From: Punica granatum
Taxonomy: Eukaryota; Streptophyta; Magnoliopsida; Myrtales; Lythraceae
Reading direction: 5' to 3'
DNA length: 64,000 nucleotides
NCBI RefSeq assembly: GCF_007655135.1
Contig: NW_022204102.1
Location: forward strand, 302,385 to 366,384
A model generated the notes under the pieces. It was not told where the DNA came from and did no database searches. It saw only the letters and a program-made list of their open reading frames with translations. Each line of letters starts with the position of its first letter. The first letter of the stretch is position 1. The position numbers and the translations under genes were made by a program. Of the stretch, positions 44,876 through 57,815 are shown piece after piece.

Positions 44876-45429
44876 CAAACTCATATTTTTTTGTATTTTA
44901 AAAAAGAAAACATAGGATATTACTTAACTAAATGAGTTTTGTAACATAGAAGGAGAAAAAACAAGCCACAGCATTGTCGTGGGCTTTGTACTAGTATCAA
45001 CTGAAAATGCACTTGAGTATCTCTCTCTCCCTCTCTTTATAAAAGAGAGACAAATGGGGGCATCTCGGTGAGGGAGCTCCTTGACCAACAACCTCCCACC
45101 CAGGGGTGGTTGCAAAAGGCTTATGATGCCTTCGACAACACCTTGCCTAGAGGGGGATTGCTCAGGATCCTATAGGAGCTCCTCCGTCGGGCTGCCACCA
45201 TGTATAGTTCTCTCCACAAGATATATTGCAAAAGTAGAGGCAGCTCGACAAGGGATGTCCCTAGCCGGTGACTTTTCTTGTCAGAGAATCTGACGCCTCT
45301 AGTGATTTCGCCTGGCAATGGGTCATTGTTCGAGGAGCTCATCCACCGAGCTCCACCCAGCGGAGGTTAATAGAGGCTCTTCACATTTCTGGCGACCTCG
45401 CTTTTTTATTTATTTATTTTTGGCGGGTT
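44876..45429. other. Unassigned GC-richer block next to the solo LTR
   Basis: Bases 45040-45410 are clearly richer in G and C than the surroundings and contain short open frames on both strands, none with a recognised domain. It could be an old gene fragment or repeat. Confidence 0.35.
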
Positions 45430-45434
45430 GGGGG

Positions 45435-47329
45435 TGTTAGAAAATCGAGCACATGCGCAGCAGAAAGTTTAAATACAGTAAAAATCAAATTTTTATCGCG
45501 TACTCGTTTAATCAAAAACTTTAAGATCACATCTTGACATAAGAATCGCATTCTAAACGAATAGATAACATCACATATCGAATCCACAATAAAAGTTTAG
45601 ACTTTTATACTAACCTTGTTGATTCGAGTCAATCAAACTAACCGTCCAAGTGTCTAGTCTCTAGCTCGTCCACACGAGGGTATCTCCACCGAGATTGAGC
45701 TCCTCTTGACCCGTACACTCCAATCTAGGTCACCGGTTTCGAACAGAATCGTCACGAAATGAAAGGATCTCTTCAAGGACGTCAATGACAACACCGACAT
45801 GCCAAACCAGAGCTGAGAAAGACCCCGATCAGCCTTGGGAAGGGGCGGATGTTCTGCTGTGATTGTTCAAGCTGAACACTCCTCTCCTCTCACTAATATC
45901 AGGTCCTATCGATGGATTGCGTTCTCTATGATTAACTGTAAGAACATATCTATATATTTCTTTACCCTATGGACTAAAATGCAATTATTAATTACTCCTC
46001 ATTAATTAATAAATCCCAAATGAGTCCTCACAATTTAAGTCATCCAATGACTTGCCCTTATAGTTAGAAAGAAAGATTAAACAAGTCCTTGACACGAGTT
46101 TCCATTAATAGACAATCTACTTATAGAAACTCTCCAAAGAAGGAAACTATCATATTTCTTTATTTAGATTTATCATTGATATTGAACTCAGTTTCAGGAT
46201 GTGCTAGCACCCTTGCAACCACATTGCAAGCCTCGTTCGATAATTAATTCCTAATTAACTTTCTTAATTAGAATTAATTCTTTTCTCGGTTTAGACACGT
46301 TCAATGTGTGTAATTAATTAGATTCATCACCAAATGGCAATGAGATTATAATATTAACTTATTTGACATTGCCAGAAACTCTTTCTGTAACAAAAACAGA
46401 ATTCCCAAAATACCCTTAGTTCCCAATGTTCACGAGTGACGCCTAACAACATATCGTGTCAATCCAAATTGTGACGAATGTATAATTAAAACATTCCGAT
46501 GAACCTTTGATCGTATATGCCATGCACTGAATCCTTTCACTATAAGATCTCGATCCAGCCAAAGCTACGGTAAATGCCAAACCCCATAGCTAATTATATG
46601 GATTCTCTGATTTCATTCTTAGATCTGTAGAACTTGAATAGAAACTCCTTTCTATTCGATTCTATCTACCCCAGCCGAGGATTTCTCAATCCAAAACAAA
46701 GTAAACTTCCAGAGGACCTTTTCCCTGTTTACTCAGGTTGGCGAATCCCGTCTTGATCGGACACTTATCTCCAAGTATAACTAATTAGAATCACTATTTT
46801 CCGAATACTCATGCTAAGCACAAATACATTAGGAGTAGCAAATCCTAGTCACCTATACATGAGATAGTGATCCATCTAAGGTCTAAGGACTATATGCACT
46901 AATACGATCCGGATAACATTTATTGACATTAGTAAATTACCGTATGAGTATTTTCTGCACGTCACGTTCGACTACTTATCATATAAGTATTCACATGTCT
47001 ATCCTAATAACAGTTATCAGATAGCATGAGACTCACTACTCCATCTTCATTAGTATCCGTATATTAATCATGGATACAGACATAAGTGACAATCTATCAA
47101 GAGAAATAATGTCCAGTTAAGTCTACTATGATCGTGAACAGTTTAAAGATATTATTATCGAATTACTTCGTCACTTATATTCTTAACTCTTTAAGAATGA
47201 AGCATTCAGAATATTTTAAAAACTTTATTCTAATAAACATAGACAATATACGAATAATATAATTAACTTTATTGCCATAATAGGAATTATCCAAATACAT
47301 AAATCAGGCTCTATGGCATATCACTAACA
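45435..47329 (-). repeat. Solo LTR of the copia A family (1895 bp)
   Basis: On the minus strand it runs TGTTAGTGATATG to TTTTCTAACA and aligns with both LTR parts of copia A (1-630 and 6251-6836). It is flanked by GGGGG on each side (45430-45434, 47330-47334), consistent with a 5 bp target duplication. No internal element sequence is present, so it arose by recombination between two LTRs. It provides the full-length LTR for the family. Confidence 0.9.
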
Positions 47330-47334
47330 GGGGG

Positions 47335-47640
47335 TGGTTTGTCGATGGAATTTGATGGTGGGACCATTTTGTCCACGAAATGAATGTTGAGAGACCACAT
47401 GCCACATGCACTAAGGTCTCTTCCTCTTAACCTAATGAAATCTTAATAAGAAGTTACAACTTCTTTGGGCAAAATTCCTTTTAATTTAGTAAAAGTACCC
47501 ATTTCTCAAAGACATCGCACTCCCAATTATGACTTGCTTCAAAATTTTCGCGTGCCAAGCGAGAGTTTAGTAATCTTCGAGATATCACTGCCTTATCTAT
47601 ATGGTTTGACTCAATCGATTCGGTGATTGTTCCCAATTAA
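47335..47640. other. Intergenic
   Basis: No gene or repeat recognised. Confidence 0.4.
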
Positions 47641-47642
47641 AC

Positions 47643-47830
47643 ATGGGTTGGTTTAAGTGTTTCGGCTTTTGTTCCCTTTAAGCAAAGTCTCGGGTTGAAG
47701 TCTTGTGAATGGAAAAAATTCATATTGGGAGAGTATTACCCTTTTAGTGGGCTGACCTGCTCGAATTTGATTAGTCGAGTCCTGCTGGGTTTCCGGATAC
47801 TAAGGTACACTCCGAAAAAAAAAACAAGAA
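47643..47830 (+). repeat. SINE-like element, best copy
   Basis: TGGTTTAAGTGTTTCGGC resembles a Pol III A box and GGGTTGAAGTC a B box, about 45 bases apart. They are followed by a body (TGAATGGAAAAAATTCATAT, GGGAGAGTATTACCC, AGTGGGCTGACC) and an A-run at about 47816-47826. The body matches 18190-18310. This structure (tRNA-like head, unique body, A-tail) is that of a plant SINE. Confidence 0.6.
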
Positions 47831-47945
47831 CTTGAATTTGAGTCCTGTGAATGGAGAAAAATCTATGATTTAGGGAGCTTACCTCTTAATGGGCCGACAA
47901 ATCTCGAACTAGATTAGCTATGATCATGTGCACTTCTGTATATAT
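47831..47945 (+). repeat. SINE-like element, partial second copy
   Basis: TTGAGTCCTGTGAATGGAGA, GGGAGCTTACCTCTTAATGG and GCCGACAAATCTCGAACTAG repeat the body of the preceding copy directly downstream. The tRNA-like head is missing. Confidence 0.5.
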
Positions 47946-50900
47946 AATAGAATGCACAGGTAGAAAAAGAAAAAGAAAAAAAAGAAACCTAATCTGATTG
48001 ATCGAAAACTCTTATTCGTATATGCTCATTTGTACGTAATTTACATATAGATTGAACGGTAGAATTAGTTTTGTCAATTCTAAACCTAACCGAAATCTCT
48101 GATTTGTACAGAAGCCCAGAAAGATGTTTGAATATCCTCTCTTACTCTTTTGGCTAAATTGGCTCGAACATAATTTGATATCTTCTCATTGCTCATCTTC
48201 CATGATCAGCATGTATTTTCTTCATACAACACCTGTTTGATCTATCGAAGAAATTGTTGCCCAGTACCATGTAGTCTCTTCTAGGAATTAAGGGATTGTT
48301 GTCATAGCAAGTGACGTGCATCCAGGCATGTCAGGGACAGGACAGTCCAAGCTATATAGATAGAGCTCTAACTTCTAAATGATAGTTTGTTCTTCATATA
48401 CCGACCACCAGCAACGTCATATAATCAATTGGTCTGGGATAAGGTCATGAAAAACGAAGCCTTTCGAGCTGAGAGTCAATTATAGCTAGCGCGCAGACAC
48501 CATATTACGGAACCTTCAGTTGGGAGATTTACACAGGAAGGAACCTAATCAACTGGAAATTTCGCTCTCATAACCCACATGGTTCACACAGAATCCAAAA
48601 GCAACATTTTCAAAACAATTGTAATTGAAGGAAAAATTTTAAATTCATATTTTCTTTCTTACTTGGCAAATTGAAGGCATAAACTTTCAGGGGACTTGTG
48701 AATGCGCCTTTCTCTCATGGCTTCAGGTCCAAAACAGGTAACTATCAGAGACAGCAATGCCCTAGCTGGACAAATGACAACCATCTATAAATATGTGTAC
48801 GTATTTGTATAGAAGTCTGCCATTGTAGGGGCTTAAAGCAATCTCTTTAATTAGCCACCAACAATAAAATCTGCCCAATATGCCATGCCCCTACCCTTGA
48901 GGGGGAGGGGAGGACCACTTCAAGATCATGCCCCAAAAGTGCTACTCTCAGCCGACCTTACATCACCCGCCTTTACTGTTAAATAAAGTCATACCGGCCC
49001 AAGTTAATTATGCCATACAGGCCCCAGTGAGTCATCAGTTATATATTTACATAAGAAAATTAATGGGATCATTACAATTAAGGGAAAATATCTTGTAAGG
49101 GAAAATCAATGGGATCATTACAATTAATTATTGCCACAATTATTCATGAGATACATTTTTTTTGGCTGAACAATTATTCGAGAGATCAATACTTATTTAT
49201 CAGTTTGTTTTAATATATTTTTTCTCATGCCAAGTAATAGGTTAGGATCACTAAAATATTTTTCGTTCAAAATATTTATTACACACGATTGTATGATTAT
49301 GAGTTGTTGATACTTTTTTTGTTCGGTTACAAGGGAGACCCATGAGACCATTACAATGAAAATCATTGTTGATTTACTTGATTTCATATGGAATACATTC
49401 ATCTTTCCTTTAGATAGGACCTTTTCTTTTTGGTTACATGTGAAATTCATCTTTCCTTTAGATAGGACCTTTTCTTTTTGGTTACATGTGAAGTTCGAAA
49501 AGAAAATAGAAAGATCTTAGACCAAGGGTTCTTTTTTTCCACTCAAACATTTTGATGCTCTCATTTTGGATCATATTCCCCTCTATTGGTCACAAATTTG
49601 TCACAATTGTGAGGCGAAATCCATCTTCAAGAACGAAGTTTTGTGATGAAAATCTTCTATCATAGGTTTAGTGCTGGACTCCTGTCCATCATCGAAGAGC
49701 ATCGATGATGAGGTTTCCTGTGACCGACATCTCCATCAATATACCCGCCTGTCATGGATCTTTGGACTTTTGTAAGGTCACGTTTGATCCAAATGAATGA
49801 AATAGAATGCGTGTAACAAAAAGAAATGTGATATATATTGAAAAATATATTTTTCTATTGATAGCTAATCCATAATAGAACATAACTAAAACATTAGATC
49901 TTTATCTTATATTTACCAATATGTTATGCTAAATATGAATAAATGACCCTCATCTTTTTTTTTCCTTTTTCTTTTTACTTGAAATGATGGAATGAGCAGA
50001 ATTATTTAAGTTGATTGGGTGAATGTTCATTCTTTTAAGTAAAAAAAAAAAAGAAAAAAAATTCGAAGGTCAAAACGAAAAAATGGAGTGGGAAGATGGA
50101 AGTTGTTTCCATTGAATTCAAATACATCCCGTTCCTTTCTACCAAACACAACCTAAGGATTATTTGGTTGTTTTTAATGAAATGTTTTGTCAATGGAGAA
50201 TTTCTTTTCAACGTTTAATCATCTCCTCACTTTGCTCCTACTAATCCTATATATACCTGTGTATATATATATATATATATTTGTCATTTATCCCATGAAA
50301 AGCACATTCTATATAAACAATTGGATTGAAGTTTATAGATAAAACTTGATACAACTCAATAAAAAAATTCTATTTGGGCCGGCAGTCCAATCAAACGAGA
50401 TCTGGGCTGCAAGTTCTTTTTCTTAGATAAGTTTCTATGACAAGGACTTCCGAAATAATTCCTCCTAAGTTCTCATATAATATATGGGTTTTTTATATGG
50501 TGACCTAATGCTATTGTGACACTTGATACTTTGCTTTATGGATTTTTATACTATGCATCGCATGTGGAAAACGATTTTCCACAAGCAGCTCCTGTAATAG
50601 AGACAAGTGTCTTTTTCCATCCAAGATGTCAGTTTTTAAGTTAAAATTTTCTTTTTAATTAAAATTTTAAAAATTACCATATATAGAATATTGACCTTTT
50701 TTTTTGGTGAAAATAGAACATTGACTTTGATAACAATTGTAATTTAAATGAGAAGTTGTCAGCATTATTAATAGAAGTTCTCATTGATCCCATCAACATG
50801 AATTTAATATGTTAACTTCTCCATTGCTTGAAGATGATGATGCGGCCAATGATGAGACTTTCATTTGACTCTGGAAGGAAGAACATGTGGTCAAGACTCA

Positions 50901-51254
50901 AGTGGAACTATTTAACAGGATAGAGTTTCAATCTCTACAAGAGATCTAGAAGTGCTATAATTACTGAAAATTTATAGTTTTTGTTACATGGAAGAAACAC
51001 GGTCATAGTTCAAGAACGGACAAGTAGAGTTGTTCTAAGGAACTTTGTTCGTTCTAAAGAAGATTCACATGCTTCATAGCATTTGGGAATGGGAAAGAGT
51101 AACAATGCCACGAGATGAGACAAGAGAAGGATATCATGCGATGTTAATGATTTCCCTAATAGAGGGAAGATGGATGGCAGTCACTGGTGGTGACAGCGGC
51201 CGTCTGGAGCAGAAGCAGCGACATCAACTGCCTCCGTGGGTATCCTGACAGTTC
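47946..51254. other. Intergenic, AT-rich
   Basis: No coding region, RNA gene or transposon coding sequence recognised over 3.3 kb. Contains a 48 bp tandem duplication (49397-49492) and TATA-type microsatellites (about 50260-50280). Confidence 0.5.
49397..49492 (+). repeat. 48 bp tandem duplication
   Basis: ATTCATCTTTCCTTTAGATA... starts at 49397 and again at 49445. The two copies differ at most by one or two bases, so the duplication is recent. Confidence 0.9.
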
Positions 51255-51259
51255 ATAGC
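51255..51259. other. Target site duplication ATAGC of copia B (left)
   Basis: ATAGC precedes TGTTGGG here and follows CCCAACA at 56692-56696. Confidence 0.9.
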
Positions 51260-51956
51260 TGTTGGGCTTCCCTCCAATTTGGAGGAAGTTGGACTCAAAT
51301 TGTATTGGGCTTTTATCGGGCTTTAATAGGCCCAAGAACCCAGTTTTTAGGGTTTATATTTCAGCATATATATATATATATATGGCAGCAGAGAACAGAA
51401 GAATAACAGAGCTGCAGATTTGAAGAGCGGCAGAAGTGCAGCAGCATAGCAGCACAAAACCAGGGAAGAGCAGACAGCAGAATTCGAAGAACAGGGGCAG
51501 CGCGCAGCTGGAGATCAAACCTCGATCGGGACGTCAAACGAACTCCGATTGGGACGAAATTTTGACAACAGCTTCACAACACGTGGGGCTAACTTCTGAA
51601 CGGTCAGAATTTCTATTCGAGCTCTGTAGGTGCTGTTTCAGCTGATTTTGTGAACCACCCGGTGTGGGTGACGAATTTAGTATTTGGGTGATCCAAGAGA
51701 GTGTTTCTCTTGAGTTTGGTGATCCAAGGGTTTACCCTTGATGAAAGACATTGTATAACCTTCATAGTGGATCGTTGATTCGGAGTTGGTCCCGTGGTTT
51801 TTCCCCACATTGGGGTTTTCCACGAAAAATTCTTGGTGTTGTTTTACTTTACTGCTTGTTGGTTGATTTGATTAGTTCCTATCTCGATTACACTAGAAGG
51901 GGAGGAAGATTAATCGCTGCGTTATTGTTTGGTTGAGTACATCCCTAACCCCAACA
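51260..51956 (+). repeat. 5' LTR of copia B (697 bp)
   Basis: TGTTGGGC...CCCAACA. It contains a TATA-type run (ATATATATATATATATATGG at about 51364-51383), the probable U3 promoter; the C/A/G-rich stretch that follows would be the start of R. Confidence 0.95.
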
Positions 51957-51958
51957 AG

Positions 51959-51970
51959 TGGTATCAGAGC
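51959..51970 (+). other. Primer binding site of copia B, Met-tRNA type
   Basis: TGGTATCAGAGC, two bases after the LTR end. Confidence 0.93.
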
Positions 51971-51986
51971 TTCGGGTTAGAGAAGT

Positions 51987-54900
51987 TTGAGTTTTTTCGG
52001 TGTTTTCAAGATGGAGGAATCTACAGGATCCATGTTCAAGTTGAATGCAACCAACTACTCTATATGGAAGTCTCGGATGGAGGATCTTCTATTTTGCAGG
52101 GATTTGTACGATCCTATTGAAGGGGATTCCGCGAAACCCAAAGATAAGGATGACAAGGCTTGGGAACGCACAAATCGGAAGACTATTGGTTTGATTCGGC
52201 AGTGGATAGACAATAGTATTTATCATCATGTTGCTCAGGAGACAAATGCAAAAGCTTTGTGGGATAAATTGACAAATCTCTATGCGAGGAAGACACCACA
52301 AAATAAGGCATTCCTCGTGAAGAAGCTGGTTCATCTTCGTTTCCAGGATGGAGGTGATATGGCTGCGCACATGAGTAATTTCCAGGATATTATTAACCAG
52401 TTGACGAACCTGGAGATAATATTACCCGATGAGTTGCAGGCTTGTCTACTTTTAGGGACTCTACCGGATAATTGGGACACACTCGTGGTTGCATTAAGCA
52501 ATTCTGCGCCAAACGGGAAGCTATCATTGGCCACGGTGACAGACAGTTTATTTAATGAGGAGACTAGAAGGAAAGGCTCGGGGATTTCCATTCAGTCTGA
52601 AGCTTTGGTTACTGAACAACGGGGAAGAAGTCAAAGCAGAAATTTCTCTTCCAAGCATAGTAACTCACGTGGCAAATCGAGGGGTAGATCAAAGTCGAAG
52701 ACGAGGAAAGTGGTCACTTGCTATCACTGTGGAAAAGAGGGACACTACAAAAGGGAGTGTAGAGCTCTGAAGAAAAATCAGAATGGCAACGGTGAGAGCA
52801 AGAAGGAAGAAGGCACTACAGCAGTGGCATGTGATGGAGAGACCTACATCATTTGTGATGAAGCTTATGTGAATTTCACATGTCAGGACTCTACCTGGGT
52901 TGCAGATACAGGTGCCTCGTTTCATGTCACTCCTCATCGGGATTTCTTCTCATCTTACACTACCGGGGACTATGGTTATGTGAGAATGGGAAATGGACAG
53001 TCATGCAAGATTGTCGGTACTGGTGATGTCTGTCTAGAGACCGAGCTTGGCTGCAAGTTGCTTCTGAAGAAGGTGAGGCATGTTCCAGAAATTCGCCTTA
53101 ACCTAATCTCGACGGGTCAGCTTGATGATGAAGGCTACAGTAACGAATTTAGCAATGGGAGATGGAAGCTCTCCAAGGGTTCGTTGATTGTGGCACGGGG
53201 TCAGAAGACCGACACTCTCTACAGGTTGCGTGCCAGACACAATTCCGGTCAGGTTAATGTTGCTGAGGATTATCCTATCGAGCTATGGCATAGGAGACTT
53301 GGGCATATCAGCGAGAAAGGTATTCAAATTCTTGCTAGAAAGCAGTCTTTGCCCGTTAAAGGTATGCACTTGAGCACTTGTGATCACTGTTTAGCTGGTA
53401 AGTAGAGGAGAGTTTCTTTTGTTAGAAGTCGTCCCTCTAGATGCCATCATATACTTGATCTTGTGCATACAGATGTTTGTTTTATGTCGGATAGATCTCT
53501 TGGTGGTGCTCTCTATTTTGTGACATTTATAGATGATCACACCAGGAAAGTTTGGGCTTACCCTATGAGAACTAAAGATCAGGTGACTGAGATTTTCAAG
53601 AACTTCCATGTAGCAGTGGAAAGAGAAACAGGCATGAAGCTGAAATGTGTAAGAGCTGATAATGGTGGTGAGTATAGGGGTCCTTTCGAGAACTATTGCA
53701 GGACTCACGGTATCAAACTTGAGAAGACGGTACCGAAGACACCACAGCAGAACGGGCTTGCAGAGAGGATGAACCGCACAATTGTTGAGAGAGTTCGTTG
53801 TATGCTTTCTCAAGCGAAACTGTCTAAGCCTTTCTGGGGCGAGGCAATGAGGTCAGCGGTTGATCTTATTAATCTTACACCGTCAGTTGCACTTGATGGA
53901 GATGTACCCCAGCAGGTGTGGACCGGCAAGAAAGTATCATACAAGCATCTCAGAGTATTCGGGTGCAGGGCATCTGTTCACATTCCTCGAGATGAAAGAT
54001 CAAAACTTGATGCCAAGGCAAAACAGTGCATCTTCTTGGGTTATGCACATGAAGAGTTCGGGTACAGGCTTTGGGACCCTGATAGCAAGAAGATCATCAG
54101 GAGCAGGGATGTTGTCTTCTTTGAGGACCAGACAATCGAGGATTTGCAAAGGTTAGAGAAGGCCAGTGTAGGCAATCCTCACGAGATCTCTATTCCTGTA
54201 CCGGTTGATGTAGAGCATCCAATGGAAGAGGTACCTGGTGAGTATGAAGAAACCACGACTGGGGGTGAGATTCCTCAGGTAGATGATGATGTGACTACGG
54301 ATGATACAGGCTCGCAGTTACAGTTAGAGCCTGCAGATCTACCTAGACAATCTGATAGAATAAGACGATCATCTACAAGATATCCGCCTCATGAATATGT
54401 GCTACTGACTGACGGGGGAGAACCTGAGTGCTATGATGAAGCTGTGGCACATGAGCACAAGGAGCACTGGTTGAAGGCGATGAATGAGGAGATGAACTCC
54501 TTGTCTGAAAATCACACGTATGACCTAGTGAAGCTACCGCAAGGTAAGAGAGCATTGAAGAACAAATGGGTCTACAGGTTGAAGACAGAGAACTCGCGAC
54601 CTCGATACAAAGCTCGACTGGTAGTGAAAGGTTTCAACCAGAAGAAAGGAGTTGACTTCGAGGAGATCTTCTCGCCCGTTGTCAAGATGTCATCGATCCG
54701 AGTTGTTCTCGCACTGGCAGCTAGTCTAAATTTGGAGATCGAGCAGCTCGATGTAAAAACAGCTTTCCTACATGGTGACTTGGAGGAAGAAATATATATG
54801 GAGCAGCCTGAAGGATTCCGAGTTAAAGGTAAGGAGCATTTGGTGTGTAGGCTGAGAAAGAGCTTGTATGGGCTTAAGCAAGCACCTCGGCAGTGGTATA

Positions 54901-55979
54901 AAAAGTTTGACTCTTTCATGTTGAGCCATGGCTACACACGGACAACTTCAGATCATTGTGTGTTCGTGAAACAATTCTCGAATGGTGATTTTATCATTTT
55001 ACTGTTATATGTGGATGATATGCTACTTGTTGGTCATGATATGAGCAAGATTACAGAGTTGAAGAAGGAGCTCAACAAGTCCTTTGCCATGAAGGATTTG
55101 GGACCGGCAAAGCAGATCCTTGGGATGCATATTTCTCGTGACAGATCAAGTGGAAAACTTTGGCTTTCTCAAGAGAAGTACATCGAGAAGATTTTGGATC
55201 GGTTCAACATGGGTAATGCTAAACCAGTTTCATCACCACTTGCTTCTCATTTCAAACTTAGCTCGAAGCAATGTCCTACAAGTGAGAAGGAGAAAGAAGA
55301 GATGAAGAAAGTTCCTTACTCATCAGCTGTAGGAAGTTTGATGTATGCCATGGTCTGTACAAGACCAGATATCGCTCATTCTGTTGGTGTGGTTAGTCGT
55401 TTTCTCTCCAATCCGGGGAAAGAGCATTGGAATGCAGTTAAGTGGATTCTGAGGTATCTCAGAGGAACATCCAAGGTGTGTTTACACTTTGGCACTGGTA
55501 AGCCGGAGTTAGTGGGCTACACGGATGCAGATATGGCAGGAGATATCGATTCCCGGAAATCCACTTCGGGATACTTGATGACTTTTGCAGGGGGAGCTAT
55601 CTCATGGCAATCAAGGCTTCAAAAGTGCATCGCTTTGTCTACAACGGAAGCCGAATACATTGCGGTGACCGAAGGTTGCAAGGAGATGTTGTGGTTGCAA
55701 AAGTTTTTGCAGGAGTTGAGCTTGAAGCAAGAAAGGTATGTTCTACACTGTGATAGTCAAAGCGCCATTCATCTTTGCAAGAATCCCACTTTCCATTCGA
55801 GATCGAAGCATATCGATATCAAGTTTCATTGGATTAGAGATGTGTTGGAGTCCAAGCTGGTGAAGCTAGACAAAGTGCACACCGATGAGAATGGAGCTGA
55901 TATGATGACAAAACCTCTCGCTAGGGAGAAACTTCATGTTTGCCGAAGTATAGCCGGTATGCTTGAAGCCTCCAAATAG
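51987..55979 (+). pseudogene. copia B gag-pol polyprotein, single in-frame TAG
   Basis: A single frame of 1331 codons encodes all proteins for retrotransposition in cytoplasmic particles. Gag lies at about residues 1-300, with zinc knuckle CYHCGKEGHYKREC near 245. The protease has DTGASFHVTP near 305. The GAG-pre-integrase region has LWHRRLGH...CDHCLAGK up to 472. The integrase has its catalytic residues in HTDVC (about 494), RADNGG (about 557) and NGLAERMN (about 594), with the chromatin-reading tail after it. The reverse transcriptase has YVDDMLLVG near 1008. The RNase H has TDADMAGD near 1178 and HCDSQSAIH near 1255. A TAG at 53403-53405 sits where the family has a codon just after CLAGK, probably a C-to-T change. 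All catalytic motifs are intact. The stop lies inside the pre-integrase domain, not at a gag-pol boundary, so programmed readthrough is unlikely. Confidence 0.93.
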
Positions 55980-55980
55980 T

Positions 55981-55994
55981 CGGGAGGGGGAGTT
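55981..55994 (+). other. Polypurine tract of copia B
   Basis: CGGGAGGGGGAGTT directly before the 3' LTR and directly after the stop codon. Confidence 0.9.
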
Positions 55995-56691
55995 TGTTGG
56001 GCTTCCCTCCAATTTGGAGGAAGTTGGACTCAAATTGTATTGGGCTTTTATCGGGCTTTAATAGGCCCAAGAACCCAGTTTTTAGGGTTTATATTTCAGC
56101 ATATATATATATATATATGGCAGCAGAGAACAGAAGAATAACAGAGCTGCAGATTTGAAGAGCGGCAGAAGTGCAGCAGCATAGCAGCACAAAACCAGGG
56201 AAGAGCAGACAGCAGAATTCGAAGAACAGGGGCAGCGCGCAGCTGGAGATCAAACCTCGATCGGGACGTCAAACGAACTCCGATTGGGACGAAATTTTGA
56301 CAACAGCTTCACAACACGTGGGGCTAACTTCTGAACGGTCAGAATTTCTATTCGAGCTCTGTAGGTGCTGTTTCAGCTGATTTTGTGAACCACCCGGTGT
56401 GGGTGACGAATTTAGTATTTGGGTGATCCAAGAGAGTGTTTCTCTTGAGTTTGGTGATCCAAGGGTTTACCCTTGATGAAAGACATTGTATAACCTTCAT
56501 AGTGGATCGTTGATTCGGAGTTGGTCCCGTGGTTTTTCCCCACATTGGGGTTTTCCACGAAAAATTCTTGGTGTTGTTTTACTTTACTTCTTGTTGGTTG
56601 ATTTGATTAGTTCCTATCTCGATTACACTAGAAGGGGAGGAAGATTAATCGCTGCGTTATTGTTTGGTTGAGTACATCCCTAACCCCAACA
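55995..56691 (+). repeat. 3' LTR of copia B (697 bp)
   Basis: Same length as the 5' LTR. The only difference noticed is TTACTTCTTG here against TTACTGCTTG near 51850. Confidence 0.95.
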
Positions 56692-57146
56692 ATAGCCTTC
56701 GTCTGATCTCTCCCTGTTTGAGAGCTCTCTCACTTCTCTTCCCTTTGTTCAAAGCATTCTCTCTTCTTCCTCCCCATCTCTTCTTCCTACCCATTGCTTT
56801 CATCAGGTGCATCATTGAGATCTTCTTCTCCAATACGCAAGAAACAAAAATCAACACTCTGCAACATTCTTTAATTCCAATCACCCAACTCCCTTCTCTG
56901 TCAGTTCATACAACCCTCTGCAACAACCAAAACATCCTCGGCTTTGCTTCACGCAACAGCCAGAACAATTTCGACTGTACTCCCGCAACCAACGCTCTGC
57001 TCGTGATCTTACTAGCATTTACTACCCTTTCTTTAAGTCCTGTCACCACCCCTACTTCATCATCACAACACCTCCATCGCAGACAGAAACAACAGCCATC
57101 TCCCACTCCAAAACCCACCCTGCAACCACAAGACACCCCACCACCA

Positions 57147-57815
57147 ATGGAAATGTCTATGGTACAGGACCAAGAAGCTCTCGATCTGCCAACGAACGAA
57201 GATGAAACGCAAGAGCACCTCAAAACTCTCTGTTACCATTGCGGAATCCTCGGACATTATCAAACCCACCGTACGTCCGAATTACCAGTTACCCCAAATT
57301 TCTACGGCCCGTGGCTACGTTTTGATAGCCAATCCGACCTCCCACCACCTCAGGTCTCTGCAGACCTCACGGAAACTCCGGCGCCGGTCTGGGCTACCCA
57401 CCACCCAGACACCGAAACCCCTTCCCCAACGCTCCCTCGAGGCACGATACCCCAAAAGGCAAAATATCGGATCAATTTCAATCTCTCTGGAAGCAGTACA
57501 GACCTGACAGATGACAACGACAGCACATCCGAAGTCAATGCCGCAGGAGGAATGAACTCTGAGCAAGGTCCGAAATTTCCGACCGTTGAAACCCCGGAAA
57601 AGGCAGAGGAGACGGAAGCCACGCAGGATTTCTTGCACAGGGAACAAATCGAATCCGCTCGGTCTGGAAAGCAGGAAGCGAGGAGGAAGATTAGGGCTCA
57701 GGCTATATCCACAGACACTTTCTACTACGGGCACATAGCAACACAGGCCCAAATGGAAGCCCAATACCAGAGACAGCCCAATGAAAGCCCAGAGCGCGCA
57801 GGAAAAGCCCAATGA
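57147..57815 (+). pseudogene. LINE ORF1 (RNA-binding protein), C-terminal part
   Basis: Open for 222 codons from an ATG, and in fact open upstream to 56664, though that part is Ser/Pro/Thr-rich and looks like leader. CYHCGILGHYQTH near codon 29 resembles a CCHC knuckle, but the last cysteine position holds histidine. YGPWLRF shortly after is the conserved block that follows the knuckle in plant LINE ORF1. The DUF4283 domain normally found N-terminal is missing. The rest is acidic and Ser/Thr-rich. ORF1 proteins coat LINE RNA; this one is shortened and probably non-functional. Confidence 0.6.

Larger units (their letters stand above)
51260..56691 (+). mobile_element. Ty1/copia retrotransposon B, complete and young (5432 bp)
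   Basis: It has 697 bp LTRs that differ at a single base that I could find, a 5 bp target duplication, a Met-tRNA primer site, one long gag-pol frame and a GGGAGGGGGAGTT polypurine tract. The protein is closest to the Tork/Tnt1 lineage as I know it. The only coding defect seen is one TAG. The element inserted at the 5' edge of the + strand LINE remnant at 56697. Near-identity of the LTRs means very recent insertion. Confidence 0.95.

Noticed and set aside
45081..45342. Small overlapping open frames in the GC-richer block
   Set aside because: Both strands are open for about 70 codons with no domain, so coding cannot be supported.
53403..53462. Programmed gag-pol readthrough at the TAG of copia B
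   Set aside because: The stop lies within the pre-integrase domain rather than between gag and pol, and it fits a single C-to-T mutation.
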